Assembly (NCBI GenBank): GCA_963580285.1
Contig: OY757010.1
Coordinates: forward strand, 224,025,234 to 224,089,233
From: Lucinisca nassula
Lineage: Eukaryota; Mollusca; Bivalvia; Lucinida; Lucinidae
DNA: 64,000 bases
Reading direction: 5' to 3'
Positions 41,501-52,611 of the stretch are shown one piece after another. The stretch's first letter is position 1, and each line of letters opens with the position of its first letter. The translations under genes were made by a program, and so were the position numbers. The notes below the pieces were generated by a model. The model was not told where the DNA came from, did not search any database, and saw only the letters and a program-made list of their open reading frames with translations.

Positions 41501-44500
41501 GTCAAGATGAGACCTAGTGAGTGAGTGCCCACAACCACAAGGAGTGGAGGTCCATCATGCTCAGTCAAGATGAGACCTAGTGAGTGAGTGCTCACAACCA
41601 CAAGGAGCGGAGCTCCATCATGCTCAGTCAAGATGAGACCTAGTGAGTGAGTGCTCACAACCACAAGGAGCGGAGCTCCATCATGCTCAGTCAAGATGAG
41701 ACCTAGTGAGTGAGTGCTCACAACCACAAGGAGTGGAGGTCCATCATGCTCAGTCAAGATGAGACCTAGTGAGTGAGTGCCCACAACCACAAGGAGTGGA
41801 GGTCCATCATGCTCAGTCAAGATGAGACCTAGTGAGTGAGTGCTCACAACCACAAGGAGTGGAGGTCCATCATGCTCAGTCAAGATGAGACCTAGTGAGT
41901 GAGTGCCCACAACCACAAGGAGTGGAGGTCCATCATGCTCAGTCAAGATGAGACCTAGTGAGTGAGTGCTCACAACCACAATGAGCGGAGGTCCATCATG
42001 CTCAGTCAAGATGAGACCTAATGAGTGAGTGCTCACAACCACAAGGAGTGGAGCTTCATCATACTCAGTCAAGATGAGACCTAGTGAGTTAGTGCCCACA
42101 ACTACAAGGAGCGGAGCTCCATCATGCTCAGTCAAGATGAGACCTAGTGAGTGAGTGCCCACAACCACAAGGCATGGAGCTCCATCATGCTCAGTCAAGA
42201 TGAGACCTAGTGAGTGAGTGCTCACAACCACAAGGAGCGGAGCTCCATCATGCTCAGTCAAGATGAGACCTAGTGAGTGAGTGCTCACAACCACAAGGAG
42301 TGGAGGTCCATCATGCTCAGTCAAGATGAGACCTAGTGAGTGAGTGCTCACAACCACAAGGAGTGGAGGTCCATCATGCTCAGTCGAGATGAGACCTAGT
42401 GAGTGAGTGCTCACAACCACAAGGAGTGGAGGTCCATCATGCTCAGTCAAGATGAGACCTAGTGAGTGAGTGCTCACAACCACAAGGAGTGGAGGTCCAT
42501 CATGCTCAGTCAAGATGAGACCTAGTGAGTGAGTGCTCACAACCACAAGGAGTGGAGGTCCATCATGCTCAGTCGAGATGAGACCTAGTGAGTGAGTGCT
42601 CACAACCACAAGGAGTGGAGTTACATCATGCTCAGTCAAGATGAGACCTAGTGAGTGAGTGCTCACAACCACAAGGAGCGGAGTTACATCATGCTCAGTC
42701 AAGATGAGACCTAGTGAGTGAGTGCTCACAACCACAAGGAGCGGAGTTACATCATGCTCAGTCAAGATGAGACCTAATGAGTGAGTGCTCACAACCACAA
42801 GGCATGGAGCTCTATCATGCTCAGTCAAGATGAGACCTAGTGAGTGAGTGCTCACAACCACAAGGAGCGGAGCTCCATCATGCTCAGTCAAGATGAGACC
42901 TAGTGAGTGAGTGCCCACAACTACAAGGAGCGGAGCTCCATCATGCTCAGTCAAGATGAGACCTAGTGAGTGAGTGCTCACAACCACAAGGAGCGGAGCT
43001 CCATCATGCTCAATCAAGATGAGACCTAGTGAGTGAGTGCTCACAACCACAATGCATAGAGCTCTATCATGCTCAGTCAAGATGAGACCTAGTGAGTGAG
43101 TGCCCACAACCACAAGGCACAGAGCTCCATCATGCTCAGTCAAGATGAGACCTAGTGAGTGAGTACTCACAACCACAAGGAGCGGAGCTCCATCATGCTC
43201 AGTCAAGCTGTGCCCTAGTGAGTGAGTGCCCACAACTACAAGGAGCGGAGCTCCATCATGCTCAGTCGAGATGAGACCTAGTGAGTGAGTACTCACAACC
43301 ACAAGGTACGGACCTCCATCATGCTCAGTCGAGATGAGACCTAGTGAGTGAGTACTCACAACCACAAGGAGCGGAGCTCCATCATGCTCAGTCGAGATGA
43401 GACCTAGTGAGTGAGTGCTCACAACCACAAGGAGCGGAGGTCCATCATGCTCAGTCAAGATGAGACCTAGTGAGTGAGTGCCCACAACCACAAGGAGTGG
43501 AGGTCCATCATGCTCAGTCAAGATGAGACCTAGTGAGTGAGTGCCCACAACCACAAGGAGTGGAGGTCCATCATGCTCAGTCAAGATGAGACCTAGTGAG
43601 TGAGTGCTCACAACCACAAGGAGCGGAGCTCCATCATGCTCAGTCAAGATGAGACGAAGTGAGTGAGTACTCACAACCAAAAGGAGCGGAGCTCCATCAT
43701 GCTCAGTCAAGATGAGACCTAGTGAGTGAGTGCTCACAACCACAAGGAGTGGAGGTCCATCATGCTCAGTCGAGATGAGACCTAGTGAGTGAGTGCTCAC
43801 AACCACAAGGAGTGGAGGTCCATCATGCTCAGTCAAGATGAGACCTAGTGAGTGAGTGCTCACAACCACAAGGAGCGGAGCTCCATCATGCTCAGTCAAG
43901 ATGAGACCTAGTGAGTGAGTGCTCACAACCACAAGGAGTGGAGCTCCATCATGCTCAGTCAAGATGAGACCTAGTGAGTGAGTGCTTTCAACCACAAGGA
44001 GTGGAGGTCCATCATGCTCAGTCAAGATGAGACCTAGTGAGTGAGTGCCCACAACCACAAGGAGTGGAGGTCCATCATGCTCAGTCAAGATGAGACCTAG
44101 TGAGTGAGTGCTCACAACCACAAGGAGTGGAGGTCCATCATGCTCAGTCAAGATGAGACCTAGTGAGTGAGTGCTCACAACCACAAGGAGCGGAGCTCCA
44201 TCATGCTCAGTAAAGATGAGACCTAGTGAGTGAGTGCTCACAACCACAAGGAGCGGAGCTCCATCATGCTCAGTCAAGATGAGACCTAGTGAGTGAGTGC
44301 TCACAACCACAAGGAGTGGAGCTCCATCATGCTCAGTCAAGATGAGACCTAGTGAGTGAGTGCTCACAACCACACGGAGCGGAGCTCCATCATGCTCAGT
44401 CAAGATGAGACCTAGTGAGTGAGTGCTCACAACAACAAGGAGCGGAGCTCCATCATGCTCAGTCAAGATGAGACCTAGTGAGTGAGTGCTCACAACCACA

Positions 44501-45007
44501 AGGAGCGGAGCTCCATCATGCTCAGTCAAGATGAGACCTAGTGAGTGAGTGCTCACAACCACAAGGAGCGGAGCTCCATCATGCTCAGTCAAGATGAGAC
44601 CTAGTGAGTGAGTGCTCACAACCACAAGGAGCGGAGCTCCATCATGCTCAGTCAAGATGAGACCTAGTGAGTGAGTGCTCACAACCACAAGGAGCGGAGT
44701 TACATCATGCTCAATCAAGATGAGACCTAGTGAGTGAGTGCTCACAACCACAAGGAGCGGAGCTCCATCATGCTCAGTCGAGATGAGACCTAGTGAGTGA
44801 GTGCTCACAACCACAAGGAGCGGAGCTCCATCATGCTCAGTCTAGATGAAAGTTAGTGAGTTAGTACTCACAACCACAAGGAGCGGAGCTCCATCATGCT
44901 CAGTCAAGATGAGACCTAGTGAGTGAGTACTCACAACCACAAGGAGCGGAGCTCCATCATGCTCAGTCGAGATGAGACCTAGTGAGTGAGTGCTCACAAC
45001 CACTAGG
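38557..45007 (-). repeat. 63-bp minisatellite, about 100 copies
   Basis: Unit GAGCTCCATCATGCTCAGTC, AAGATGAGACCTAGTGAGTG, AGTGCTCACAACCACAAGGA, GCG. Of six frames only one minus-strand frame is stop-free. It encodes 21 residues (STHSLGLILTEHDGAPLLVV plus V) and stays open for 1518 codons (40258-44814). The proximal part is broken by four 70-bp variant units (an extra 7 bp, CTCACAA, near 39487, 39746, 39879 and 40201) and a 4-bp loss near 40262. No start region, splice site or unique flanking coding sequence is seen, so I call it a repeat rather than a gene. Confidence 0.95.
40278..41040. repeat. 378-bp higher-order repeat within the minisatellite
   Basis: A block of six 63-bp units with the same ordered variants (AGGCACGGAGCT, AGCTGAGCCCTAG, CACACGGAGCGG, GAGTTACATC, GTGATCACAAC) is repeated, with starts at 40278 and 40656 and a third boundary at 41034. 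Confidence 0.85.
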
Positions 45008-45900
45008 CTAAGGAAATTTCTAAAGATCAGTTAAGTTGAGGGGTAGGGAATCTACGCTCACAAACACTAACCCACGGTTGTTCCTCATCCGTCATCAGTT
45101 GTCTGATCTGGATCTACGATATTTGTATTTATTGAAACGTCTTCCGACATGAGAATCCCAACGAAGGAAAGAATCATAGCTGGTAAAAAACCCTTGCCAA
45201 TCGGGAAGGGGCTCATAGAACCCAGTCCGCTCGGGGGAAAGTCCCTGATCCTAAGGGTCTTTCCCTTGTTACGACTTTACATGTCGTAAGAAAATGTTAA
45301 GGCTTGTTCAACCCATTCTCCATACCCTGTAGGCACAAAACGTTGACACAGCGTTGAACTTACGTTGAAACGACTTTTTCAACGTTGTTTCAACGTTACT
45401 TGAACGTTGAGTGCCTGCTGGGTAGAGTATCTGAAGTTGATTCCTGGCGTTAATGCTTCCACATTTGAGTTCTTGTAGATGGTGTATTAAGTCCGAACAG
45501 GGTGACCAGCAGTGTAGATCCTGATGCAAATTTATATGAAAAGAGAACATATTTATCTAAACTCGGCACAGAACTGAAAACGCCAACTGATGACTAAATA
45601 CGCGTGAAAGAATCTACCGTCTAGAATGCTCTTTCATTCAGCCCTTCTCTTTATCCGCCTTATTTCAATTGATCGTGTGGCAACATTTGCCAAGTACTTT
45701 ACAATAAACATTTTACAAGCTTCTTGAGAGTGCCCACAATGTTTCCGTTTTAACTAAAGCAGGGAAAAAAGTATATACTATGACCATGTAAACCCTACTT
45801 TTCTCTATAAAATGGGGGTCAGAAGGGTATTCACTGCACATCATATCATTAAAAAACAGTTTGTACTGATCGCCTCATAAACCAAGTGTCGCGCGTTCAC
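45008..45900. other. Intergenic stretch, no gene recognised
   Basis: Besides the AACGTTG repeat there is a MITE-like piece near 45,760-45,830 (TGTAAACCCTACTTTTCTCT, AAAATGGGGGTC). No supported exon. Confidence 0.5.
45335..45425. repeat. AACGTTG-rich repeat
   Basis: Multiple CAACGTT/AACGTTG words (ACGTTGAAACGACTTTTTCA, ACGTTGTTTCAACGTTACTT, GAACGTTGAGTGCC) followed by TGCTGGGTAG. Probably part of a dispersed element; no gene is seen. Confidence 0.6.
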
Positions 45901-45904
45901 CAGA

Positions 45905-46205
45905 CTTTCGGGTGAGTTCTCAAAAACATATAGATTGTGGGTGCTCGCGGTTCTAACGAGTTCCCACAATTTTCGACCATGCGAGGTGGTTCTAACGAGT
46001 TCCCACAATTTATGTTTTGAGCCGAATTATGGAAACATATCAGAATTTTTATCTGGAAAATCTTCATTTTTTGTTTGTGGAAGTTTCAATATATTGGAAT
46101 AGGCAAGTTTTCTTTATGATTAATTCTCTGTTCAACCCTTTATATGATGTGGGTATTCAGTTTAAAAATACCTCAACTAAAACCGCCTCGCTGAGGCGGT
46201 TCAAA
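45905..46205. mobile_element. Rearranged MITE-B pieces
   Basis: ATAGATTGTGGGTGCTCGCG, GTTCTAACGAGTTCCCACAA occurs twice, then AATTTATGTTTTGAGCCGAA and, at 46180-46200, AACCGCCTCGCTGAGGCGGT. The parts are duplicated and out of order. Confidence 0.55.
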
Positions 46206-46832
46206 TGAATACATACACCATTGGCTTAAATGGAAAAACAAGGGTAATTATCATACGATTTTCAGTAAATACCACCTTATCTGCTTCTAGAGCGATGAGA
46301 GATAGCATTATCTCATATAGGTATATTGTTGATCTCTGACTACAATCTGGTGATGCTGACGCAGCTATGGCCAGTGTTTCAGTGTATTCAAATCAATATA
46401 TACAAATTACTTCTTTTCTTTTCAATAAACATGTTCGTTTAGAAATACTTTCACTCCTTTCATTTCAATGTAACAGCTTTAAAAGGGCTGGTTACCGGTA
46501 TCACGTGGATCGTGCACTGTAAACCGAACAGGGACAGCTCTAACGAGAGTGCGCGTGCGCCGAACCACATATTCAATCTACTCCACTAAGGATAAGCGAA
46601 AGATAAAATGTGAGAGAGACCCACCAAAACGATACCACCCCGACCCCGTCCAGGATGTCGGCACACGAGGGGTTATAGGTGTGTGTGGGGGGTGATGGGG
46701 GGGTGTTAAGAATGTGTAAACGTTGGTATGGTCACAGATTAACCTGCTGCGCTAGCCCACTTGAGTCCCTTTGACTTAGCAACCGATAAGCTTTATGTAT
46801 ATGAGCCGGGCCACAGCATTTCCTAAAATTTA

Positions 46833-47250
46833 CATGTGCGCCCAGCGAAGACTCAGATCAGCCTGCAAACAGGCCTCCATGGCCTAATGGTTAAGAGCGC
46901 TGACTCTTAATCATGAGGTCTCTCACCGCTGTGGGTTCGAGCCTGGCTCGCGTCACATGTGAGACGCCAAGTTCTGCAACGGAAGGTCAGGTGTTTTTTC
47001 TCCGGGTTCTCCGGTTTTCACCCAACCCTGATTAACGATCGGCTCGATATGAGTGAAATAATCTTGAAAGTGCCGTAAAACCAAAACCAAAAACAAAAGA
47101 TCAGCCTGCGCATCCGTGCAGTCTAATCAGAGGCTTTGATGTGCGCTCTAAGGATAGCTAAGGGTCCTTCATGCTCCTTCATGCAGAAGTCTCTAGTCAG
47201 GCTATATGGATGTGCAGGCTGATCTGATTCTTCGCTGGGAGCACATTTAA
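46833..47250. mobile_element. Palindromic MITE split by SINE-1
   Basis: The left arm ATGTGCGCCCAGCGAAGACT, CAGATCAGCCTGC is mirrored by GCAGGCTGATCTGATTCTTC, GCTGGGAGCACAT (about 47212-47248). The left arm is interrupted by SINE-1. Confidence 0.8.
46867..47097 (+). mobile_element. SINE-1, full-length, 12-bp TSD
   Basis: Flanked by AGATCAGCCTGC at 46855-46866 and 47098-47109. Head GGCCTCCATGGCCTAATGGT, B box TGGGTTCGAGCC, A-rich AACCAAAAACAAA tail. Confidence 0.92.
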
Positions 47251-47305
47251 ACTGCAGGAAATAATGTACCCCGGCTAATATTATTTCGTTCATTTGATTA
47301 ATTAC

Positions 47306-47398
47306 GGATAAAAGTCCCACAAAATTGGAAGCAACGTCTCCAAAATGACCTTTACAGTGTTGACGGGAACGTTAAACATCAACTCAAACAAAACAAAC
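47306..47398 (+). mobile_element. SINE-4 tail, strongly 5'-truncated
   Basis: GATAAAAGTCCCACAAAATT to GACGGGAACGTTAAACATCA with an AACAAAACAAA tail. Confidence 0.8.
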
Positions 47399-47504
47399 TG
47401 ACTAATCAGATTCGCGAAAGGTTACGATGACGTTTAAACTTGTTTTAATATGATTGTTGGCTTTACAAAAATGTTTTAATCACATTGACTAGATGGCAGG
47501 GGTG

Positions 47505-47717
47505 TTAACCCTTGTTCTGCTGAGCCCGGATATGCCTTTTCTTTGAAACAATGTAGATCCAGATCAGATGGCTTCTGAAGAAGCCATCTGATCAGGATCT
47601 ACATTGTTTGTCATTCAGATTGTGAATTTGTTGTAATAATTTGCTACAGGTAATCTGATTGGTTGATAATCGGTAGTGAGTGTGGCATATATGAATATTC
47701 AGCAGGACAAGGGTTAA
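47505..47717. mobile_element. MITE-D copy, TTAA flanks
   Basis: Left TTAACCCTTGTTCTGCTGAG, right AGCAGGACAAGGGTTAA. Same 213-bp length as 8295-8507 and nearly identical to its reverse complement, which indicates recent spread. Confidence 0.85.
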
Positions 47718-47752
47718 GTAGTTTTACACAAAACATAGGCTGTTTGTATTTA

Positions 47753-47877
47753 TCACGAAAACAACCACATTATTATACAGTAAAACTGGGGTTTACAGGG
47801 GTAAAACTCATTTTTCTTATTTCTACTCTATTTATACTCTAGATTGTGGTTTTCGTTAGAACCGCCTCATTGAGGGC
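47753..47877 (+). mobile_element. MITE-B left half
   Basis: ATCACGAAAACAACCACATT, ACTGGGGTTTACAGGGGTAA, CGTTAGAACCGCCTCATTGA, then interruption by a tRNA-like sequence. Confidence 0.7.
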
Positions 47878-47945
47878 TGGGGATCGAATCCGCAACCTAC
47901 CGATACCGAAGCGGACGCTCTACCACTGAGCTATCGCGGCCCTAT
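47878..47945 (-). repeat. tRNA-like sequence (SINE head or tRNA pseudogene)
   Basis: The minus strand reads GCCGCGATAGCTCAGTGGTA (A box), a GTCCG-CTTCGGT-ATCGG arm and GCGGATTCGATCCCCAGC (B box). D-, anticodon- and T-arm-like stems are recognisable, but the acceptor stem does not pair well and it is embedded in MITE sequence. Possible Arg(TCG)-like loop, low certainty. Confidence 0.55.
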
Positions 47946-48639
47946 AAGAAAGGCCATGTTTACGTGGTGCACTATTTTCTTTTGGACTTCTATTTTAGAC
48001 AGGGTGTACTAAGGGCCTGATGGTCTGTTGTCTTCCGTCTATAATTGCCACGTTTTATATTTCAAAAGATTTCAAAATGTGTTGCTTAGTTTACACCGAA
48101 TGTTCCTCGACAGAACAATAAAATATTGACGTAAACATACCAAGTGTTTATGTTCGCAAAGCCAAAGATGTTGCAATGGTGGAGGGATACAGAAAACCCA
48201 TGTTAAGCTGTAGTTTTAGTCCGGTCACAAACTAGCTACAATGTAGACGCAGCCTGCTCGAAGAACAAGCTACCAAAATAATCTTGAATTTTCGTAGAAC
48301 AGGAAATGTTTTCATGTCACGAATATGAAAAGAATACACGGTCACAGAGAATATAAAATGGCGAAAGTTTTATGGTTTATGACCAGATTTCCACTCACGT
48401 TTACATTGTGATTAAACATAAGTGACTGTCCATAAAACCCGTCACAGAAAACCTTGTCTTCGGAGGTTGTGATCCGTTTAGCCACACAGGCCAGCTTTAC
48501 AGTCCTGCTATTTTACATATGCAAAATATAGATGTATTTTTCAGACTTTGCTAATGTGCTTGCTGTTCTGCACTTGTGTCGATCGCTACTGGCATAGCAG
48601 ATTTATGGTGCAGCTCATCTCATATAGGTTCTCAGAACA
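47946..48639. other. Intergenic stretch, no gene recognised
   Basis: No long frame and no similarity to other parts of the window beyond short AT-rich matches. Confidence 0.5.
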
Positions 48640-48898
48640 TCACGTGATCAAGTCCGTGAAATGAACACCTCCCCCTACCCGCCCGCCTTAAGTTATTTTC
48701 TTATTTCCACTTCAAGACATAAGTTGTGGGTACTCGTTAGAACCGCCTCAAAGAGGCTCCAATACATGGTTGTGGGTACTCGTTAGAACCGCCTCAATGA
48801 GGCGGTTTTAACGAGCACCCACAACATGTTTGCAGAATAAATAAGAAAAATATCACCGAGTAGCCATTTTGGAGATGTGAAAACATCCACTCTGTGGC
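48640..48898 (+). mobile_element. MITE-A copy with duplicated centre
   Basis: CATCACGTGATCAAGTCCGT at the left. TGTGGGTACTCGTTAGAACC appears twice (about 48725 and 48772) before GAGGCGGTTTTAACGAGCAC and TAGCCATTTTGGAGATGTGA. Confidence 0.8.
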
Positions 48899-48904
48899 TC
48901 AGGT

Positions 48905-49404
48905 GTATTATTGTAAAGATGTCAGTTCGGACAAGTCTGACAGAAATAAGAATTGAGCACATGTTCACCTGTGTAAGCCCCACGTTTCTCCATAGAAAGT
49001 GCGATTAACGAGGCGTTTTAGCACGATGGTATATTTATTTGCTATACTGCTAAGAACTTTGTAGGTTTTTGACTACACAGCGCATGGGCAATGATGGCAG
49101 TTCTGACAAGTTCAATATATATTCTGATAGAAATAAGAATTGGGTATATGTTTACCTGTGTAAGTCCCACTTTTCTCTATAGAAAGTGAGATTAACGGGG
49201 GTTTTTTAGCATGATGGTACAGCCGATGGTATATTTATTTGCTATACTGCTAAGAACTTCGTAGATTTGTGACTGCACAGAGCACAGGTAATGATGGCAG
49301 TTCTGACAAGTCCAATGTATATTCCGACAGAAATAATAATTGTGTACAATGTTTACCTGTGTAGGCCCAAATTTCTCTATAGAACGTAAGATTAACGAGA
49401 GCAG
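48905..49404. repeat. Three-copy ~175-200-bp tandem repeat
   Basis: GATGGCAGTTCTGACAAGT-type segments recur near 48918, 49092 and 49291. Each is followed by GACAGAAATAAGAATTG, TGTTTACCTGTGTA and a TTTCTCTATAGAAAGTGAGA block. Confidence 0.8.
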
Positions 49405-49521
49405 CTGCTTGTATGAGCGAGCAGCGAAGGTTCAGGCGAGCCTGCGCAGATGCGCAGGCTCGCCTGAACCTTCGCTGCTCGCATAGGCGATAAGTACCAA
49501 AATCGCTTGACGGGGCCCATA
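49405..49521. repeat. Dispersed hairpin element, copy 1 (perfect 32-bp arms)
   Basis: Arms at 49417-49448 (GCGAGCAGCGAAGGTTCAGG, CGAGCCTGCGCA) and 49451-49482 are exact complements with a GA loop. Flanks CTGCTTGTATG and ATAGGCGATAAGTACCAAAA, TCGCTTGACGGGGCCCATAT are shared with the copy at 63310-63427. Confidence 0.9.
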
Positions 49522-49990
49522 TCATCTTCTCGCGCTGAGTTGTAATGTCCCCATCTTGGATTAAAGAAATAAAAGCAAAATAATTTGATGCACCACATGT
49601 ATTTTTAACCAATAATTATTCAGGCAGTATTTCATTTTACTGCTTCTGTTTGCAGGAGGGTGGGTTTGATGACGTCATATGCAAACATGTATGTCTCACG
49701 ACTTTCCCTGCAAAACGTCTTTGGAAAACATAACACACATGTACAAAATGTCGTGACGCGGGTTTGTCTAAGTTGCGACGAAAGTAAGGGCGAGGGTAGT
49801 GGCCACGTAAAATCGATTTCAGCCCCCAGTGGAATTCGTTTCACTGACCGTTCGAAGGCGGTTCTTCTGTCGCGGTTTATTTTTGTTATGGTTTGTCTTT
49901 GAGTGTTTGTATCGCTTATATTATTTTGTTTGGGACAGCCAATTGGCCATTTTGTGGGAAAGTAACTCCTTTTTGCTTTCCGCTATTGCC

Positions 49991-50083
49991 GTTTCCATTA
50001 GATCTGTTGTTTCATGTTTGTGTTTCTTTACCTTTGGTGTCACTGACGGGAGCTGTGGGTTAATTGTATCGATTCCTGATCAT
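49991..50083. repeat. Left arm of a palindrome hosting the LINE
   Basis: GTTTCCATTAGATCTGTTGT, TTCATGTTTGTGTTTCTTTA and TTAATTGTATCGATTCCTGA match the reverse complement of 52641-52731. The palindrome predates the LINE insertion. Confidence 0.8.
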
Positions 50084-50280
50084 TGCCTTCACTTCTATTT
50101 TGCAGTATAACACAATCTTCCCATCACATGACGTCGATAATTTATCGGATGAAGCCATGTCCCGTACACTTTGCATGTGATGCCAAATCCTGATTTCTGG
50201 TAAAAATAAGAAAAGGACTAGATGGCGCAGTCGATGGTATTCTATCGCAAATACCCGCTTTTTCAATGAATAACACTAAA

Positions 50281-50346
50281 GATATGGCTAAGTAGAACTA
50301 AAACAAAGATCAGGAATCGATAAAATTAACTTACTCCACCCATCAA
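50281..50346 (+). repeat. 66-bp target-site duplication, left copy
   Basis: GATATGGCTAAGTAGAACTA to TTACTCCACCCATCAA. It is identical to 52612-52677 except GATAAAATTAAC versus GATACAATTAAC. The right copy keeps the base that pairs with the palindrome's left arm, so the left copy carries the mutation. Confidence 0.93.
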
Positions 50347-51756
50347 TCTAAAATAAAACTTTTTGAAGCATGTCTAAAACAGTGGCACCATCGTAAATTA
50401 ACACTAATGGGGAAAATTACAGTAATCAAAAACTACGCACTCCCAAAACTTATATATGTTTTAACCTCACTACCAAACCCATCAAAACCAACAATAAATC
50501 GAATCAAGAAACTAATGTATGAGTTTATATGGAACGGCAAGCCAGAAAAAATCAAAAGGGATATTTTAACTAATGACTATGAAAATGGGGGTTTAAAAAT
50601 GATCGATCTGGAAATATTTATTAAATCTCTCAAAATAACATGGATAAAACGTATAATCGAATCAGACATAAATGGAATACTAAATAAATTATACCTAAAA
50701 AGATTGAATGCATTTGGCGGGAAACTACTATTCGAATGTAATTTTACTGAAAAGGACGTAGAGACATTTGCACAAAATAACACATTTTTAAAAGATATCC
50801 TTCTTGCATGGTGTTCCTGCAACAACAAAACTGCGATACTGAACTATAGAAATGAAATAATATGGAATAATACCCATATAAAAGCCGATGGAAAGACACT
50901 GGTATATCTTAATTGGTACCAGAATGGCATTAAACAATTTAAACATATATACAATGACTCGGCAAATAAAATTTATTCCTTTGATAGATTAATGGATATC
51001 TACAATTTACCAGATCGTGACTATCTAAGATACTTTACACTTATATGCAGCATACCAAAAATATGGAAACCATCTATCAAAAACGAAAATATACATATCC
51101 CCGAAACACCTACAACAATAAGTCAAGTGATAACATCTAAGCAAACAAATAAATATGTTTACCACCTTTTAACGAAAAACAAAGCAAAGATAGAAATAAA
51201 ATCTGAAGTAAAGTGGACAAATCAATTTAGTGATAGTACTTTAAACTGGAAATGTATATATACAAACATGTTAAAAACAACAAAAGACATAAAACTTCAA
51301 AACTTTCAATATAAGGTCTTGATGCGAATTATACCAACAAATAAATTTCTGATGAAATGTAACCTTGCCGTATCCACACTGTGTGAATTTTGCACAATGG
51401 AAATAGAAACACTTAACCACCTCTTTTGGGAATGTTTATTCGTTCAACAATTTTGGACAGAAGTATCAAAATTCTTAAAAGATCATAGTTTTGATATTAT
51501 TCTTAACCAAAAGATTATAACCTTTGGTATTACTGTAAATTGTAATGAGCTAAATACTCAAGTACAAAATTATATCATACTGCTGGGAAAGTACTTTATA
51601 TTTAAAAACAAATGTCAGCAAACTCCAATATTGTTCGTGCATTTTATATCGTACCTAAAGCAGAAACTAAACATTGAGAAACAAATCTATTTTATGAAAG
51701 ATAAGATTACCCAGTTTAATAGGAAATGGAATACTATGATCGCTTTACTAGATTAA
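50347..51756 (+). pseudogene. LINE ORF2 C-terminal fragment (L1/Tx1-like)
   Basis: 470 uninterrupted codons, starting in frame at the truncation point (SKIKLFEACLKQWHHRKLTL, then MGKITVIKNYALPKLIYVLT). ATG at 50407 is internal, not a true start. GKITVIKNYALPK, FIWNGKPEKIKRDIL and NDYENGGLKMIDLE are characteristic of the thumb and post-RT part of L1-clade ORF2 proteins. A C-x2-C-x8-H-x4-C motif (C326, C329, H338, C343 counted from that ATG; TLNHLFWEC) matches the C-terminal zinc-knuckle region of this clade. The endonuclease and RT catalytic core are missing, so it cannot be autonomous. The frame is undamaged, so the insertion is recent. No plausible host function. Confidence 0.9.
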
Positions 51757-52016
51757 TTTCTTGGATAAATTTGGCAGCATACTAAAGGCAGCAGAAAGAT
51801 CTTCTCTTCCTCTCCTTCCCTTTTTTTTTCTTCCATTGTTTCTTTTTTTTTGTATATTTTTTCCTTTCTTTTTTTTTTCAAAAATGTTTCCGAAACTGTA
51901 TTGTAAAAGCATACCACTGAAAATCAGTAAAACAAAATTACGTTACAAAATCTCAAATGCCTTGATTGATTCCTTTAGTTAAACGTTTAACATGTACAAA
52001 TTATAGATTTGTTACA

Positions 52017-52520
52017 TTAAAGGAAAACAACCACAAAAATTAACTTTCGCTTCAGAACAAAGGTTTTGAGGAGACAGACATTTTGGTACGGGTTTTGTGG
52101 GGGTTGACTGGGTGGTTGGGAAGTTGTGACCTTTTGAACATTTCACAAATTCTGGTTTTGTTTGTCCAGAACCAGGCTGTGAGTAAAATGTCATAAACTC
52201 ACAATTGGAAAACTTTGAATTACAGCGATTCTCGTGCAATAAAACAGCAATAAATAGTTCAGTATGCATTCCATTTATTCAATTCGATGATAATTTACTG
52301 TTTTTAAGTACAAAATCTGAAAAGTATGCTGTAAATTATTATTTTACTATTTTGGTAACGCGACCAGATTAACAAAATGGCGGCCCTCATAGACAGCAAT
52401 TGTGAAATGTTTCAGGGGGTCATAGTTTCGGGACCGCTCAACCGATTGTCATGGGATGTGTGCCGGAGTGTTCGCCTCATCAAAGGCAATATATTAAAGT
52501 TTGTGGGTGTTTCCCTTAAA
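52017..52520. mobile_element. TIR element nested in the LINE 3' UTR
   Basis: Left TTAAAGGAAAACAACCACAA and right TTGTGGGTGTTTCCCTTAAA are imperfect ~20-bp inverted repeats around about 500 bp of sequence without a coding frame. TTA/TAA at the borders could be the target duplication. Confidence 0.55.
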
Positions 52521-52611
52521 TGTGTATAGTATGTATTGTATAAGGTATGTAAAGTTGTATATGCTTGTACGATGTAATTTCTGAAATAAAGAATAAATAA
52601 TAAAAAAAAAA

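Larger units (their letters stand above)
50347..52611 (+). mobile_element. L1/Tx1-like LINE, 5'-truncated
   Basis: An insert between 66-bp direct repeats. It begins inside the reverse-transcriptase open frame, carries the ORF2 C-terminal part to 51756, then about 850 bp of 3' UTR including a nested TIR element (52017-52520). It ends with AAATAAAGAATAAATAATAA and an A-run. Truncation at the target junction is typical of target-primed reverse transcription. Confidence 0.9.

Noticed and set aside
1..45007. Tandem arrays as CRISPR
   Set aside because: There are no unique spacers between repeats and the context is an animal genome.
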